64,000 nt of DNA, taken from contig JALOLD010000012.1 in assembly GCA_025456145.1 (NCBI GenBank), positions 1 through 64,000 on the forward strand, in the 5' to 3' direction. Source of the stretch: Thermoanaerobaculales bacterium. Its GTDB lineage: Bacteria > Acidobacteriota > Thermoanaerobaculia > Thermoanaerobaculales > Sulfomarinibacteraceae. The notes under the pieces are model-generated. The model was not told where the DNA came from and did not search any database. It worked only from the letters and a program-made list of their open reading frames with translations. The number at the start of each line of letters is the position of its first letter. Position 1 is the stretch's first letter. The translations under genes and the position numbers were made by a program. Of this stretch, positions 15,984 through 26,043 are shown piece after piece.

Positions 15984-16011
15984 CCCGGGGCGGCCCGAAG
16001 GCCGCCCCGGG
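15984..16011 (-). terminator. hairpin terminator of the TonB-dependent receptor
   Basis: CCCGGGGCGGCC (15984-15995) and GGCCGCCCCGGG (16000-16011) form a perfect 12-bp stem with a CGAA tetraloop, 13 nt past the receptor stop codon. Confidence 0.75.
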
Positions 16012-16024
16012 GTTCGAGGTCGGG

Positions 16025-18805
16025 TTACCAGGAGAACTTGGCGCCGAGCCGGATCTCCCGCGGGGTCTGGATGTCGAGGGGCGTGCCATAGGTCGAGCTC
16101 TCGACCCACTCGCCGGCCGCCGGGTCGAGGTAGTCGTAGTAGTAGTCTCCCCACCGCTCAGAAACCTCGGTCACCGTGTCCGAGTCGAGGACGTTGAAGG
16201 CGTCGACGAACAGACCCAGCGCCATGCTGCCGCCGAGCTTGAAGCTCTTCTCGAGCCGCAGGTCGAGGACCGAGCGGTCGTCGTACTGCTCGGAGCCGCG
16301 CGGGGTCATGAACGCGGTGGTGCGGTCGTTGAAGTACAGACCGCGCAGCCTGACGTACGGCGTCCAGTACTCGCCGCTTCGCCACTGGTAGAAGCCCGAG
16401 GCGATGATGCCCCACGGCAGGTCGACCGAGCCGTTGACCTTGAACACCCACTCGGAGTTGCCGGGGAGCGTCCCGTCGGCGTTGGTGAAGCCGTTGAGGT
16501 CGTCGAAGCCGTTGCCGTAGCCCGCGACGTCGTAGTCGGCGGTCCCGGTCGAGTCGGACCAGACCAGCGAGCCGTCCATCGACCAGCCGTTCGAGTACCG
16601 CTTGTGAGCCCGCAGGGCGACCGACGAGTACTCGCGAGTCGCGAAGTCGATGTTGGTGATGAGGTACTCCTGGGGCTCGAGCAGGTCGTAAAACGGCAGG
16701 GTACCTCCGGCCAGCGGGCTATCGCCCGGGCTCGCGGTCGTGACCTGGGCGTCGTAGTCGCCGACGTTCGAGACGACCATGACGTTGATGTCCCGGTAGT
16801 CGCGCTGGATGTAGTCGAGCCCGATCACCATGTCCTTCATGAGCTGGTACTCGAAGGAGGCGACGAGCTGCTCGACCGACGGGTGGTCGATGCCCGGGTC
16901 CATCTGGGCGCGCGCCTGGACCGCTCCGCCGGCGTCGATGTCGAACTCGCCGGTGTCGAAGTTGTAGTCCCAGTACTCGGCATCGGAGAGCGCGTCGCCG
17001 GAGGCCTCGCGGTCGAACATGGTCACCGTCAGACCCTCGTAGTAGATGCCGTAGTGGCTCTTGAAGACGAGCTTGCCCGAGCCGAGGATGTCCCACACGA
17101 AGCCGATGCGCGGCGCCCACGTGTCGACGTCGTAGACGTCGGAGCCGCCCGAGGTCGGCGCCGAGACGGGATCGGCGAAGTTGCCGGTGTACTTCGAGTA
17201 ACGGACGCCCAGGTTGATCGCGAAGTTGCCGATCTGCCAGGAGTCCTGGGCGAAGGCGTGGAGCCCCTCCATCTCGGCCTTGAGGTTCCACTCGCTGCCC
17301 CGGTCGGACGAGAAGACGCCGCAGAACGGGTCGGCGAAGTAGTCCTCGAGCGAGTCGCAGTAGTACGAGTCGTCGTAGTACGAGAAGCCGCCGTTGCGCC
17401 GGGTGATGTAGTCGCTGTGCGACTGCTCGTAGTTGAGCCCGAACTTGAAGTTGTGCGAGTCGGAGCCGCCGATCAGCCCGTCGGCGAAGAGGCTCCAGGC
17501 GGCGTCGAAGGCGAGCCGGTCGACGTCCTTGTTCGAGGTCTGGGCGAGGTTCTGCCAGTCGAAGCCGGTGTCGGCGTCGAGCCGGTTGGGGATGTCGCCA
17601 TGGTACGGCAACCGGTCGTCGCCGCCGGTGTAGCCGGTGAGCTTGAGCTCGAGGAAGTTGGAGCTGTTGACCAGCGAGTCCCAACCCAGGCTGTAGACCC
17701 AGTTGGGCGACTCCTGACGCTGCGACGCGCTCGCCAGGGTGAGATCGCCGACCCCACGGTAGTCGTGGACGACGTCGTCCCAGTCGACAAAGCCGCGGAC
17801 CGTGTTGGAGTCGCTGGCCTGCCAGGTCAGCTTCGCGAGGACCCGGCTCTCGGTCCGGTCGCTGTCCTCGCGGTCGTCGAGGGGCGCGCCTCCCGTGTAG
17901 AACGGCTCGACCTGCCGTTGCCGCATGTTGCCCGAGACGAAGTACCAGAGCTCGTCCCGGACCACCGGGCCGCCCAGGCTGACGCTGGCGTCGACGTCCG
18001 AGTCGACCTTGTTGACCCCTTCGGCTCCTTCGACGGCGTTCTCCGAGTTGAGGCCACCGCCCGAGTAGTAGACCCGGGCGTCGCCGTGGAACTCGTTGCC
18101 GCCGGACTTGGTGACCAGGTTGACCACCGCACCGGTGAAGCCGCCGTACTCGGCGTCGGCCCCGAGGCCGGCGACCTGGACCTCCTCGACCCAGTCCATG
18201 CTCGGGAGCACCCACTGGGAGCCGAGCTCGGGGTCGGAGACGTCGACGCCGTCGACGTTGTAGGCATTCTGGTAGGTCGACGGCGCACCGTAGGCCTGGT
18301 CGTCCTGGATGCCAGGGGCGTAGTTCATCAGGTCGGTCGGGTCGCGACGCACCGGCTGGCGCTCGATGAACGCGTCGCCCAGGTTGAAGCCGACGTTGTT
18401 GTCCACCGTCGAGACCTGGACCGCGTCGGCGACGACCACAATCTCCACGCTCACCGTGACGTCACCGAGCTGGAGGTCGACGGCGAGGGTCTGACCGAGG
18501 CTGACCCTCAGGTTCTCCTGGCGCACCGACTGGAAGCCGGGCAGGCTCGCCTCGAGGACGTAGACGCCCACCGGCAGCGACGGGAAGCGGTAGACCCCCT
18601 GCTCGCTCGTCACCGCCGCGAGCTGCCCGCCCACCAGGGCGTCGGAGATCGCACGAACCGTGACGCCCGGCATCACCCCGCCGAGCGGGTCGGTGACGGT
18701 ACCGCGGATGCTCCCGGAGGTGGTGCCCTGCGCCGAGACCTGCGCCGAGCACAGGGCGATCACGGCGACCGCGACCCAGATCACGAGCCCTTTCGCTGCT
18801 CTCAT
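16025..18805 (-). CDS. TonB-dependent receptor with carboxypeptidase-regulatory domain (Oar-like)
   Basis: 926 residues. A signal peptide ends at VSAQG (about residue 27). A carboxypeptidase-regulatory-like beta-sandwich covers about 30-110 (GSIRGTVTDPLGGVMPGVTV). A plug domain with NAYNVDGVDVSDP and a barrel follow, and the C-terminus is LGAKFSW with a terminal aromatic. Such outer-membrane channels import large or scarce ligands using TonB. The ATG is preceded by GAGGAGGAAC; the open frame continues to 19771 only as an antisense shadow of the RpiR gene. It is divergent from rpiR and downstream of the cyanophycinase locus, which suggests peptide or polymer uptake. Confidence 0.9.
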   Translation of the reverse strand: MRAAKGLVIWVAVAVIALCSAQVSAQGTTSGSIRGTVTDPLGGVMPGVTVRAISDALVGGQLAAVTSEQGVYRFPSLPVGVYVLEASLPGFQSVRQENLRVSLGQTLAVDLQLGDVTVSVEIVVVADAVQVSTVDNNVGFNLGDAFIERQPVRRDPTDLMNYAPGIQDDQAYGAPSTYQNAYNVDGVDVSDPELGSQWVLPSMDWVEEVQVAGLGADAEYGGFTGAVVNLVTKSGGNEFHGDARVYYSGGGLNSENAVEGAEGVNKVDSDVDASVSLGGPVVRDELWYFVSGNMRQRQVEPFYTGGAPLDDREDSDRTESRVLAKLTWQASDSNTVRGFVDWDDVVHDYRGVGDLTLASASQRQESPNWVYSLGWDSLVNSSNFLELKLTGYTGGDDRLPYHGDIPNRLDADTGFDWQNLAQTSNKDVDRLAFDAAWSLFADGLIGGSDSHNFKFGLNYEQSHSDYITRRNGGFSYYDDSYYCDSLEDYFADPFCGVFSSDRGSEWNLKAEMEGLHAFAQDSWQIGNFAINLGVRYSKYTGNFADPVSAPTSGGSDVYDVDTWAPRIGFVWDILGSGKLVFKSHYGIYYEGLTVTMFDREASGDALSDAEYWDYNFDTGEFDIDAGGAVQARAQMDPGIDHPSVEQLVASFEYQLMKDMVIGLDYIQRDYRDINVMVVSNVGDYDAQVTTASPGDSPLAGGTLPFYDLLEPQEYLITNIDFATREYSSVALRAHKRYSNGWSMDGSLVWSDSTGTADYDVAGYGNGFDDLNGFTNADGTLPGNSEWVFKVNGSVDLPWGIIASGFYQWRSGEYWTPYVRLRGLYFNDRTTAFMTPRGSEQYDDRSVLDLRLEKSFKLGGSMALGLFVDAFNVLDSDTVTEVSERWGDYYYDYLDPAAGEWVESSTYGTPLDIQTPREIRLGAKFSW

Positions 18806-18985
18806 GGTTCCTCCTCTCGAACATGAAATAGACTTTTCGTTGTTGGACGAAGATGAAATTCTCGATATCATACCGTGAAGATAGGGCGCGGCTGGCATCC
18901 TGTCAACCTGCCGGCGGCGATCGACCGGCCGATCGGCTACAGTGGGGGTTACGCGACCCGCCCGGGCGAGGGAGAGACAGCAATC

Positions 18986-19852
18986 ATGGCGACCGAACCG
19001 GTCCCGACCGACCTCCGGGAGCGCATCCTCGGCCACGTCGGCGAGCTCCCGCCGCAGCAGCGTTCGATCGCCGACTACCTGCTCGACCACCTCGACTCGG
19101 TGCCCTTTCTGTCGGTGCCCGCGCTGGCACGGCGCTGTGGGGTGTCGGAGGCGACGATCGTGCGGTTCAGCCAGCGCATCGGCTTCTCCGGCTTCACCGA
19201 GCTCAAGGGGGCGCTGGTCGACCTTCTCCAGGAGCGCCTCGGTGTTGCCGACGAGCGGGAGCCCGGCGACCTCGGCGGCGACGTCCTCGAGACGGTCGCC
19301 GGGCACGAGGACCGGAACATCCGGCTGACGGTCGACCGGATCGACCGGGTCGTGTTCGACGCCATCGCCGAGCGGATCTTCGCCGCCGAGCGGGTCCACA
19401 CCTTCGGGATGGGGATCTCGGCCCACCTCGCCGGGCTCGCCTCCTACGCCCTGGTCCAGATCGGGGTTTCCGCGAGCCCCCTCTCGACCGGCTACTCCTC
19501 GCCCGCCGAGCAGCTCGTCGCGGCCCGTAGAGGCGATCTGGTGCTCGTCATCTCGCTGCCCCCCTACTCGCGCCAGAGCCTCGACCTGATCGACGCCGCC
19601 CGGAGGCTCGGCATCGCCACCGTCGCCCTGACCGACCGGCTCACCGCTCCGGCGGCGCGGGCCGCCGACCTCGCGCTCGCGGTGCGCAGCGACAACCTGA
19701 CCTTCACCAACGCGGTCGCCGCCATGACCGTGGTGATCAACGCGCTGGCCACCGCGGTCGCCGCGCGTCATCCCGATCGGGCGATCGACGCCTTCGCGCG
19801 AATCGGTAAGGTGCTCGCCGACGACCCCGACGTGATGCCGGAAGGAAGCTGA
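18986..19852 (+). CDS. RpiR-family transcriptional regulator
   Basis: 288 residues. The N-terminal HTH_6 domain occupies about 8-80 (VPALARRCGVSEATIVRFSQ), and a SIS sugar-isomerase-like effector domain about 110-250 (TFGMGISAHLAGLA, VLVISLPPYSRQSLDLID). RpiR proteins respond to phosphosugars or related metabolites. Here the divergent TonB receptor and the downstream YfcC carrier are likely targets. The internal ATG was preferred over an upstream in-frame ATG because GGGAGAGA precedes it and the HTH domain begins right after. Confidence 0.88.
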   Translation: MATEPVPTDLRERILGHVGELPPQQRSIADYLLDHLDSVPFLSVPALARRCGVSEATIVRFSQRIGFSGFTELKGALVDLLQERLGVADEREPGDLGGDVLETVAGHEDRNIRLTVDRIDRVVFDAIAERIFAAERVHTFGMGISAHLAGLASYALVQIGVSASPLSTGYSSPAEQLVAARRGDLVLVISLPPYSRQSLDLIDAARRLGIATVALTDRLTAPAARAADLALAVRSDNLTFTNAVAAMTVVINALATAVAARHPDRAIDAFARIGKVLADDPDVMPEGS

Positions 19853-19855
19853 GTT

Positions 19856-20023
<168 letters not shown>

Positions 20024-20041
20024 GGGATCGAGATTCGAAGC

Positions 20042-21469
20042 ATGAGAATCACGATTCCGCATGTGTTCGCGCTGCTGACCGGGGTGGTCTTCGCGTGCAG
20101 CCTGCTGACCTGGGTGGTGCCGTCGGGCGAGTTCGAGCGCGAGCGCCGCGAGGTAGGCGGCATCGAGCGCACCATGGTGGTGCCGGGCACCTTCGAGACG
20201 GTCCCCAAGCACCTGTCGCCGGCGGGCCTGCTGTTCGAGCGCCGGGTCCCGGGGATGGCGACGCCGACCAGCCTCGAGGGCTTCCTGAGCGCGATCCCCC
20301 GCGGCATGATCGCCGCCGCCGACATCATCTTCTTCATCTTCATCATCGGCGGGGTCTTCGGCATCCTCCAGACCACCGGCACCATCCCTGCGGTGCTCCA
20401 CGCGGTCCTCGACCGGCTCCGCCACCGTTGGAAGCTGCTCACCGTGGTGCTCATGCTCTTGATGGGGATCGGCGGCTCGACCCTGGGCATGGGCGAGGAG
20501 TTCATCCCCCTGGTCCCGATCTTCCTCGTCGTCGCCCGGGAGATCCGTTGCGACCGGATCTACGGCGTCGCCCTGGTCTACGTCGCCGGCGCGGTGGGCT
20601 TCGCCGCCGCGACCACCAACCCCTTCACCGTCAACATCGCCCAGAGCATCGCCGGGCTGCCCCTCAACAGCGCCATGGGCTTCCGGATCGCCTTCTTCGC
20701 CTGCTGCATGGCGGTGACCCTGGTCTACATGCTGCGCTATGGCGTTCGGGTCCGGCGCGACCCCTCGGCTTCCTTCGTGGCGGGCGACGAGATCGAGGTC
20801 GAGCCCGGCGCCGAGGCGCCGGCCCTGACCCGCGCCCATGTCGCCACCGTGATCGCCTGCGTCGCGATCTTCGCCTTCATCCTGTGGGCGGTCCAGGCCA
20901 TGGGCTGGTGGCTGCCCGAGATGGCCGGCGGCTTCATCCTGATGGGGCTGGTGGCGGTGACCGCGTCGCGGATGCGGGTCGCCGACGCCACCCGCTCGGT
21001 GGTCAAGGGCATGGAGGAGATGACCGTGGCCGCCCTGGTGGTGGGCTTCGCGCGCGCGGTCACCGTGGTCATGGAGGACGGCCTGATCCTCGACACCCTG
21101 ATCCAATCGGCGGCGGTCGTGCTCGCCCACGTGCCGCGGCTGGTGGCCGCCGAGGGAATGCTGGCCTTCCAGACGGCCCTCAACTTCTTCATCCCCTCGG
21201 GCTCCGGTCAGGCGGCGGTGACCATGCCGCTCATGGCCCCCCTGGCCGACGTCCTCGGCATCACCCGCCAGACCGCGGTCTTCGCCTTCACCTGCGGCGA
21301 CGGCTTCTCCAACACGGTCATCCCGACCTCGGGGATCCTGATGGCCTCGCTCGGCCTCGGCGGCGTGCCCTATGGGCGCTGGCTTCGCTTCATGGCGCCG
21401 CTGCTTGCCCAGCTGCTCGGCCTCGCGGCCCTGTTCATGGCCGCGGCGGTGCTCATCGGCCTGCAGTGA
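20042..21469 (+). CDS. YfcC/DcuC-superfamily membrane carrier
   Basis: 475 residues with 11-12 predicted membrane segments. It is of the YfcC/ArcD-like family (C4-dicarboxylate anaerobic carrier Pfam family), shown by PSGEFER, GGVFGILQTTGTIP, GSTLGMGEEFIPLVP, GAVGFAAATTNPFTVNIAQ and FIPSGSGQAAVTMPLMAPL. Members move basic amino acids, peptides or dicarboxylates across the inner membrane. It follows rpiR in the same direction and could carry cyanophycin breakdown products; the substrate is inferred. The ATG has only a weak ribosome site. Confidence 0.85.
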   Translation: MRITIPHVFALLTGVVFACSLLTWVVPSGEFERERREVGGIERTMVVPGTFETVPKHLSPAGLLFERRVPGMATPTSLEGFLSAIPRGMIAAADIIFFIFIIGGVFGILQTTGTIPAVLHAVLDRLRHRWKLLTVVLMLLMGIGGSTLGMGEEFIPLVPIFLVVAREIRCDRIYGVALVYVAGAVGFAAATTNPFTVNIAQSIAGLPLNSAMGFRIAFFACCMAVTLVYMLRYGVRVRRDPSASFVAGDEIEVEPGAEAPALTRAHVATVIACVAIFAFILWAVQAMGWWLPEMAGGFILMGLVAVTASRMRVADATRSVVKGMEEMTVAALVVGFARAVTVVMEDGLILDTLIQSAAVVLAHVPRLVAAEGMLAFQTALNFFIPSGSGQAAVTMPLMAPLADVLGITRQTAVFAFTCGDGFSNTVIPTSGILMASLGLGGVPYGRWLRFMAPLLAQLLGLAALFMAAAVLIGLQ

Positions 21470-21585
21470 GCCGCTTCCCCCCCCCGACGATCCCGTCGAC
21501 GCCACGACCATCACCCCTGAAACCGGCCCGAGCGTCCGTCGTACCACGATGCGGTCGGTCATGAACCGACCGAGGAGGACACACG

Positions 21586-22179
21586 ATGCGACGACTCGCG
21601 ATCTCGACCCTGGCGATCCTGGTACTGGCGGTGGGTGCGGCGGCGGCGGCCGAGGAGGCGCCGGCGTCCCCGAAGGGCAAGCCCGCGCTGGTGGTAATGG
21701 ACATCCAGAACGCCTACCTGCCGATGATGGACGACGACGGCAAGGAACAGGCCTTGCGGTATGTCAACTACGCGATCTCGAAGTTCCGGGAGCGCGGCCT
21801 CCCGGTCATCGTCGTCTACCACACCGATCCCGACCGCGGTCCGGCGCCGGGCAGCGAGGGCTTCGAGTTCCCGGCAGAGATCCGGATCGCCGACGGCGAC
21901 GCCAGGGTGGTCAAGAACCGCCCCAGCGCCTTCGTCGGTACCGAGCTCGAGACGATCCTCCGCGACCAGGGCTGCGACACCGTCTTTCTGGTCGGCCTCA
22001 GCGCGGTGGGCTGCGTGCTCCGCACCTACTTCGACGCCGAGCGGCTCGAGTTCAGGACCTTCATGATCGAGGGCGCCCTGCTCAGCCACGATGCCGAGCT
22101 CACCCGCGCCGTCGAGGCGATCACCGGCGCGGTGCGGATCGACAGCCTGGAGTACATGCTGCTCAACGCGCCGCGCTGA
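21586..22179 (+). CDS. exported isochorismatase-like cysteine hydrolase
   Basis: 197 residues. The catalytic triad of the cysteine hydrolase family is visible: Asp in VVMDIQNAY, Lys in VVKNRPSAF and Cys in VGLSAVGCVLRTY. A signal peptide (LAISTLAILVLAVGAAAAAEE) places it in the periplasm, unusual for a family that is mostly cytoplasmic. Candidate activities are amidase or nicotinamidase-like hydrolysis. It follows the YfcC gene by about 115 nt, perhaps in the same unit. Confidence 0.82.
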   Translation: MRRLAISTLAILVLAVGAAAAAEEAPASPKGKPALVVMDIQNAYLPMMDDDGKEQALRYVNYAISKFRERGLPVIVVYHTDPDRGPAPGSEGFEFPAEIRIADGDARVVKNRPSAFVGTELETILRDQGCDTVFLVGLSAVGCVLRTYFDAERLEFRTFMIEGALLSHDAELTRAVEAITGAVRIDSLEYMLLNAPR

Positions 22180-22294
22180 TCGGGCGCCAAGCGAGGGGAT
22201 TCCACCTCGGCGGCCGCAAGTGATCCGAGCCCGAGCGGGGGGCCTTCGTCCGGGTCCCGACGTGCTACCCTCAACCTATCTGTAGCTGAGGGGT

Positions 22295-23710
22295 TTGCAG
22301 GCTTTGGCGTTACCGATCCGCTTGGTCCTCAACACCGCGATCGTCGAGCTCGACGGCCCGACGGGACGGCCGCTCATCGACGTGATTCGACACGATGCGG
22401 GCCTCAAGGGCACCAAGCACGCCTGCCGCGAGGGCGACTGCGGCTCGTGCGTCGTCTTGGTCGGCGAGCCCGGGGACGGGGTCGCCCGCTACCGCCCCGT
22501 GACCTCGTGCCTGATGCCGGTCGCCGCCGCCGCCGGCCGTCACGTCATCACCGTCGAGGGGCTCGACACCGGTGGGATCGGACCTCTCCAGCAGCCATTC
22601 GTCGACGAGGGGGCGTCCCAGTGCGGCTTCTGCACGCCGGGCTTCCTGGTGTCGCTCGCCGGCCACCTCCTCACCTGCTCCGACTGGGAGGTCGCGCCGG
22701 CCTTCACCGCCCTCGCCGGGAACATCTGCCGGTGCACCGGCTACGCCTCGATCCGGCGCGCCACCGAGCGGGTGCTAGGGTCGGTGGCCGAGCGCATCGA
22801 CCCCGAGGAGCCCCGCTTCGCCGCCCTGGTCCGCGAGGGCTTCCTCCCGGCCGCGTTGCTCGAGGCGAGCGCCCTCGTCCGGAGCCCCGAGGCGACCGCC
22901 GGCCACGGCGCCGGCGACCGGCCGGTGGCCGGGGGGACCGATCTCTACGTCCAGCGCCCGGACGACTTCGCCCATCGCCACGTCGCCCTCGTTGACACGT
23001 CGCGAGGCGACATCCGGCTCGAGGGTGACGAGATCGTGCTCTCCGGCCGCACCACCGCCGAGGATCTCAAACGGAGCGAGATCCTGGCCGCCGAGCTCGG
23101 CGACATGGTCCGCCCGATGGACCTCATGGGCTCGCTGCCGATCCGCGAGCGCGCGACGGTCGCCGGCAACCTGGTCAACGCCTCGCCGATCGGCGACATG
23201 ACGATCATCCTCCTCGCCCTCGACGCCGGGCTCGAGCTGGTCGGCGGCCGCGGCCGCCGCCGCGTCGCGCTGCGCCGCTTCTTCCTCGGCTACAAGACGA
23301 TGGACCTCGCCCCGGACGAGCTCGTCGAGTCGATCCGCATCCGCCGCAGACCCGGCCGCCTCTTCAACTTCGAGAAGGTCTCCAAGCGCACCACCCTCGA
23401 CATCGCGAGCGTCAACTCGGCGGTCTCGCTGGTCGTCGAGAATGGCGTGATCGTCGCCGCCGGGCTCTCGGCGGGCGGGGTCGCGCCGGTCCCGCTGGCG
23501 CTCGTCGAGACCGAGAGGCTCCTCCTCGGCCGGGCGCCGGATGCCGCCACCGCCTGGGCGGCGGCGCGCTGCGCCGCCCGTGAGGCGACGCCGATCGACG
23601 ACGTCCGCGGCTCGGCCGAGTACAAGCGGCTGCTGCTGCGCCAGCTCGTCCTCGGCCACTTCCAGCGCCTGTTCGGCCTCGGCGCCGAGCTGGTCGAGGC
23701 GGCGTCGTGA
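22295..23710 (+). CDS. xdhA: xanthine dehydrogenase-type small subunit ([2Fe-2S] + FAD)
   Basis: 471 residues. The plant-type 2Fe-2S cluster is at CREGDCGSC, the second 2Fe-2S cluster at CGFCTPG and CRCTG. The FAD domain begins near residue 205 (PVAGGTDLYVQ) and includes TVAGNLVNASPIGDM. It passes electrons from molybdenum to FAD in purine or N-heterocycle oxidation. TTG is taken as start, with GAGGGG just before it. The stop overlaps the start of the molybdenum subunit, so the two are co-translated. Confidence 0.9.
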   Translation: MQALALPIRLVLNTAIVELDGPTGRPLIDVIRHDAGLKGTKHACREGDCGSCVVLVGEPGDGVARYRPVTSCLMPVAAAAGRHVITVEGLDTGGIGPLQQPFVDEGASQCGFCTPGFLVSLAGHLLTCSDWEVAPAFTALAGNICRCTGYASIRRATERVLGSVAERIDPEEPRFAALVREGFLPAALLEASALVRSPEATAGHGAGDRPVAGGTDLYVQRPDDFAHRHVALVDTSRGDIRLEGDEIVLSGRTTAEDLKRSEILAAELGDMVRPMDLMGSLPIRERATVAGNLVNASPIGDMTIILLALDAGLELVGGRGRRRVALRRFFLGYKTMDLAPDELVESIRIRRRPGRLFNFEKVSKRTTLDIASVNSAVSLVVENGVIVAAGLSAGGVAPVPLALVETERLLLGRAPDAATAWAAARCAAREATPIDDVRGSAEYKRLLLRQLVLGHFQRLFGLGAELVEAAS

Positions 23711-25956
23711 GCCACCCGGATCTCATCGCCCACGTCCTCGGGACCTCGCGGTTCGTCGACGACCTGCCCGAGCCCGCCGGGCTGCTCCACGCCTCGGCGG
23801 TGACCTCGCCCCTGCCCCACGCCCGGCTGATCGGGCTCGACCCCGCCCCGGCCCTCGCCTCGCCGGGCGTCGTCGCGGTGCTCACCGCCGCCGACATCCC
23901 GGGGACCAACCAGATCGGCGGCATCGTCCAGGACGAGGAGCTCCTCGCCACCGCGGCGGTCCACTTCGTCGGCCAGCCGGTGGCGGTGGTCGTCGCCGAC
24001 ACCCCGCACCGGGCGCGCCTCGGGGCCCGCGCCTGCGCCCTCGAGCTCGAGGCGCTGCCGGCGGTCTTCGACCCCCGCGAGGCGGCGGCCCGCGGCGACC
24101 TCATCACCGCCCAGCGGATGCTCGAGTGCGGCGATGTCGACGCGGCCTGGGCCGATTGCGAGGTGATCGTCGAGGGCCGCGCCGACACCGCCGGGCAGGA
24201 GCACCTCTACCTCGAAACCCAGGCGGCGATGGCGATCCCCGAGGAGGGCGGTCGGATCAGGATCTTCTCCTCGACCCAGGCGCCGACCGCGGTGCAGCGG
24301 ATCGCGGCGCGGGTGCTCGGCCTTCCGATGAACATGCTCGAGGTCGAGGTAACGCGTCTCGGCGGCGCCTTCGGCGGCAAGGAGGACCAGGCGACGCCGT
24401 GGGCGGTGATGGCGGCGCTCGCGGCGCGCCGCACCGGCCGGCCGGTCAAGCTCGTCCTGAGCCGCCACGAGGACATGGTCTGCACCGGCAAGCGCCACCC
24501 CTACTCGTCGGACTTCAAGCTGGGCCTGGCCGGCGACGGCCGGATCATCGCCTACGAGGCCCGGCTGTGGCAGAACGCCGGCGCCGCCGCCGATCTGTCG
24601 CCGGCGATCCTCGAGCGCTCGATGTTCCATGCGACCGGCGCCTACCGGGTGCCCAACGCCCGGATCCACGCTGCGAGCTGCCGGACCAACCTGCCGCCGT
24701 TCACCGCCTTCCGCGGCTTCGGCGCGCCGCAGGCGATGTTCGTCATCGAGGCGGCGATCGACCGCGCCGCCGAGGTCACGGGGATCCCGCGCACGGTGAT
24801 CCAGGCGCGCAACCTCCTCGACGAGGGCGACCCATTCCCCTACGGGATGCGGGTCGAGCGCGCCCGGGCGCGGCGCAGCTGGGACGAGGCGGTCGCGCTC
24901 GCCGACCTCGAGACCCTCCAGCGCGAGGTCGCGGCCGCCAACGCCGCCGAGCCGTGGCGCAAGCGGGGCGTCGCGGTCATGCCGGTGTGCTTCGGCATCT
25001 CCTTCACCAACACGACCCTCAACCAGGCCGGCGCCCTGGTCCACGTCTACACCGACGGCTCGGTGAGCGTCTCGACCGGCGCGGTCGAGATGGGCCAGGG
25101 GGTGAGCGCCAAGATCCTCGCCGTGGCCTCGGCGACCCTCGGTTTGCCCGCCGAACGGATTCGCCTCGAGAGCACGACCACCCGCACCGTCGCCAACACC
25201 TCCCCGACCGCCGCCTCCTCGGGGGCCGACATGAACGGTCGCGCCACCGAGCTCGCCTGCCGGGCGATCGGCGACCGTCTGCTGTCGGTGGCGGCCGAGC
25301 GCCTCGACGCGCCCTTCGCCGATCTCTCGATCGCCGACGGCGTGGTCACGGTGGCCGGCCGGCCTTCCGAGCTCGGCTGGGACGAGCTCGTGCGGACCGC
25401 CTACTCGCGCCGCGTCAACCTCTCGGCCCACGCCCACTACGCGACCCCGGGGATCTGGTACGACCGTGAGGCCGAGCGGGGCGAGCCCTTCGCCTACCAC
25501 GTCTTCGGCACGGCGGTCCTCGAGGTCACCGTCGACTGCCTGCGCGGCACCTATGTCGTGGACCGCGTGCGGATCGCCCACGACGGCGGACGCAGCCTCG
25601 CCCCCGAGGTCGACCGAGGCCAGCTCGAGGGCGGTCTCGTCCAGGGCCTCGGCTGGATGACCATGGAGGAGCTCGTCTTCTCACACGGCCGCAATCTCTC
25701 CGACACACTCTCGACCTACAAGATCCCCGACCTGCCGAGCACCCCGGTCATCGACGGCCGCTTCCTCGCCGACGCCGACAACCCCAAGGCGGTGCTGCGG
25801 TCGAAGGCGATCGGCGAGCCGCCCTTCATGTACGGCATCGGGGTCTACTTCGCCCTGCTCGACGCCCTGCGCGCCTTCCGCCCCGACCGCCCCGGCGTCT
25901 ACGACGCCCCCCTCACCCCCGAGAAGGCGCTGCTCTTCCTGCACGCGGATCGGTAG
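23707..25956 (+). CDS. xdhB: xanthine dehydrogenase-type molybdenum subunit
   Basis: 749 residues, starting at a GTG that overlaps the preceding stop by 4 nt. The molybdopterin-binding features are LGGAFGGKEDQ, the FRGFGAPQAMF loop, EMGQGVSAKI and the C-terminal AIGEPPFMYGIGVYFAL with the catalytic Glu. It binds Mo-pterin cytosine dinucleotide or molybdopterin and hydroxylates purines or related heterocycles. Together with the FeS/FAD subunit it makes a complete enzyme. A second, differently organised copy lies at 38563-41145. Confidence 0.92.
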   Translation: MSHPDLIAHVLGTSRFVDDLPEPAGLLHASAVTSPLPHARLIGLDPAPALASPGVVAVLTAADIPGTNQIGGIVQDEELLATAAVHFVGQPVAVVVADTPHRARLGARACALELEALPAVFDPREAAARGDLITAQRMLECGDVDAAWADCEVIVEGRADTAGQEHLYLETQAAMAIPEEGGRIRIFSSTQAPTAVQRIAARVLGLPMNMLEVEVTRLGGAFGGKEDQATPWAVMAALAARRTGRPVKLVLSRHEDMVCTGKRHPYSSDFKLGLAGDGRIIAYEARLWQNAGAAADLSPAILERSMFHATGAYRVPNARIHAASCRTNLPPFTAFRGFGAPQAMFVIEAAIDRAAEVTGIPRTVIQARNLLDEGDPFPYGMRVERARARRSWDEAVALADLETLQREVAAANAAEPWRKRGVAVMPVCFGISFTNTTLNQAGALVHVYTDGSVSVSTGAVEMGQGVSAKILAVASATLGLPAERIRLESTTTRTVANTSPTAASSGADMNGRATELACRAIGDRLLSVAAERLDAPFADLSIADGVVTVAGRPSELGWDELVRTAYSRRVNLSAHAHYATPGIWYDREAERGEPFAYHVFGTAVLEVTVDCLRGTYVVDRVRIAHDGGRSLAPEVDRGQLEGGLVQGLGWMTMEELVFSHGRNLSDTLSTYKIPDLPSTPVIDGRFLADADNPKAVLRSKAIGEPPFMYGIGVYFALLDALRAFRPDRPGVYDAPLTPEKALLFLHADR

Positions 25957-26043
25957 ACGTCTTCCCCTGCATGAGCACACCGCAACGACCGTGGCGCCCC
26001 TCCTGAGTAGTCTCGTGGCTCAAGGCCGGCCCCTCAAGAGGGA

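Noticed and set aside
16025-19771. 1248-residue version of the TonB-dependent receptor
   Set aside because: Residues before the ATG at 18805 are antisense to the RpiR gene; the signal peptide and ribosome site support 18805.
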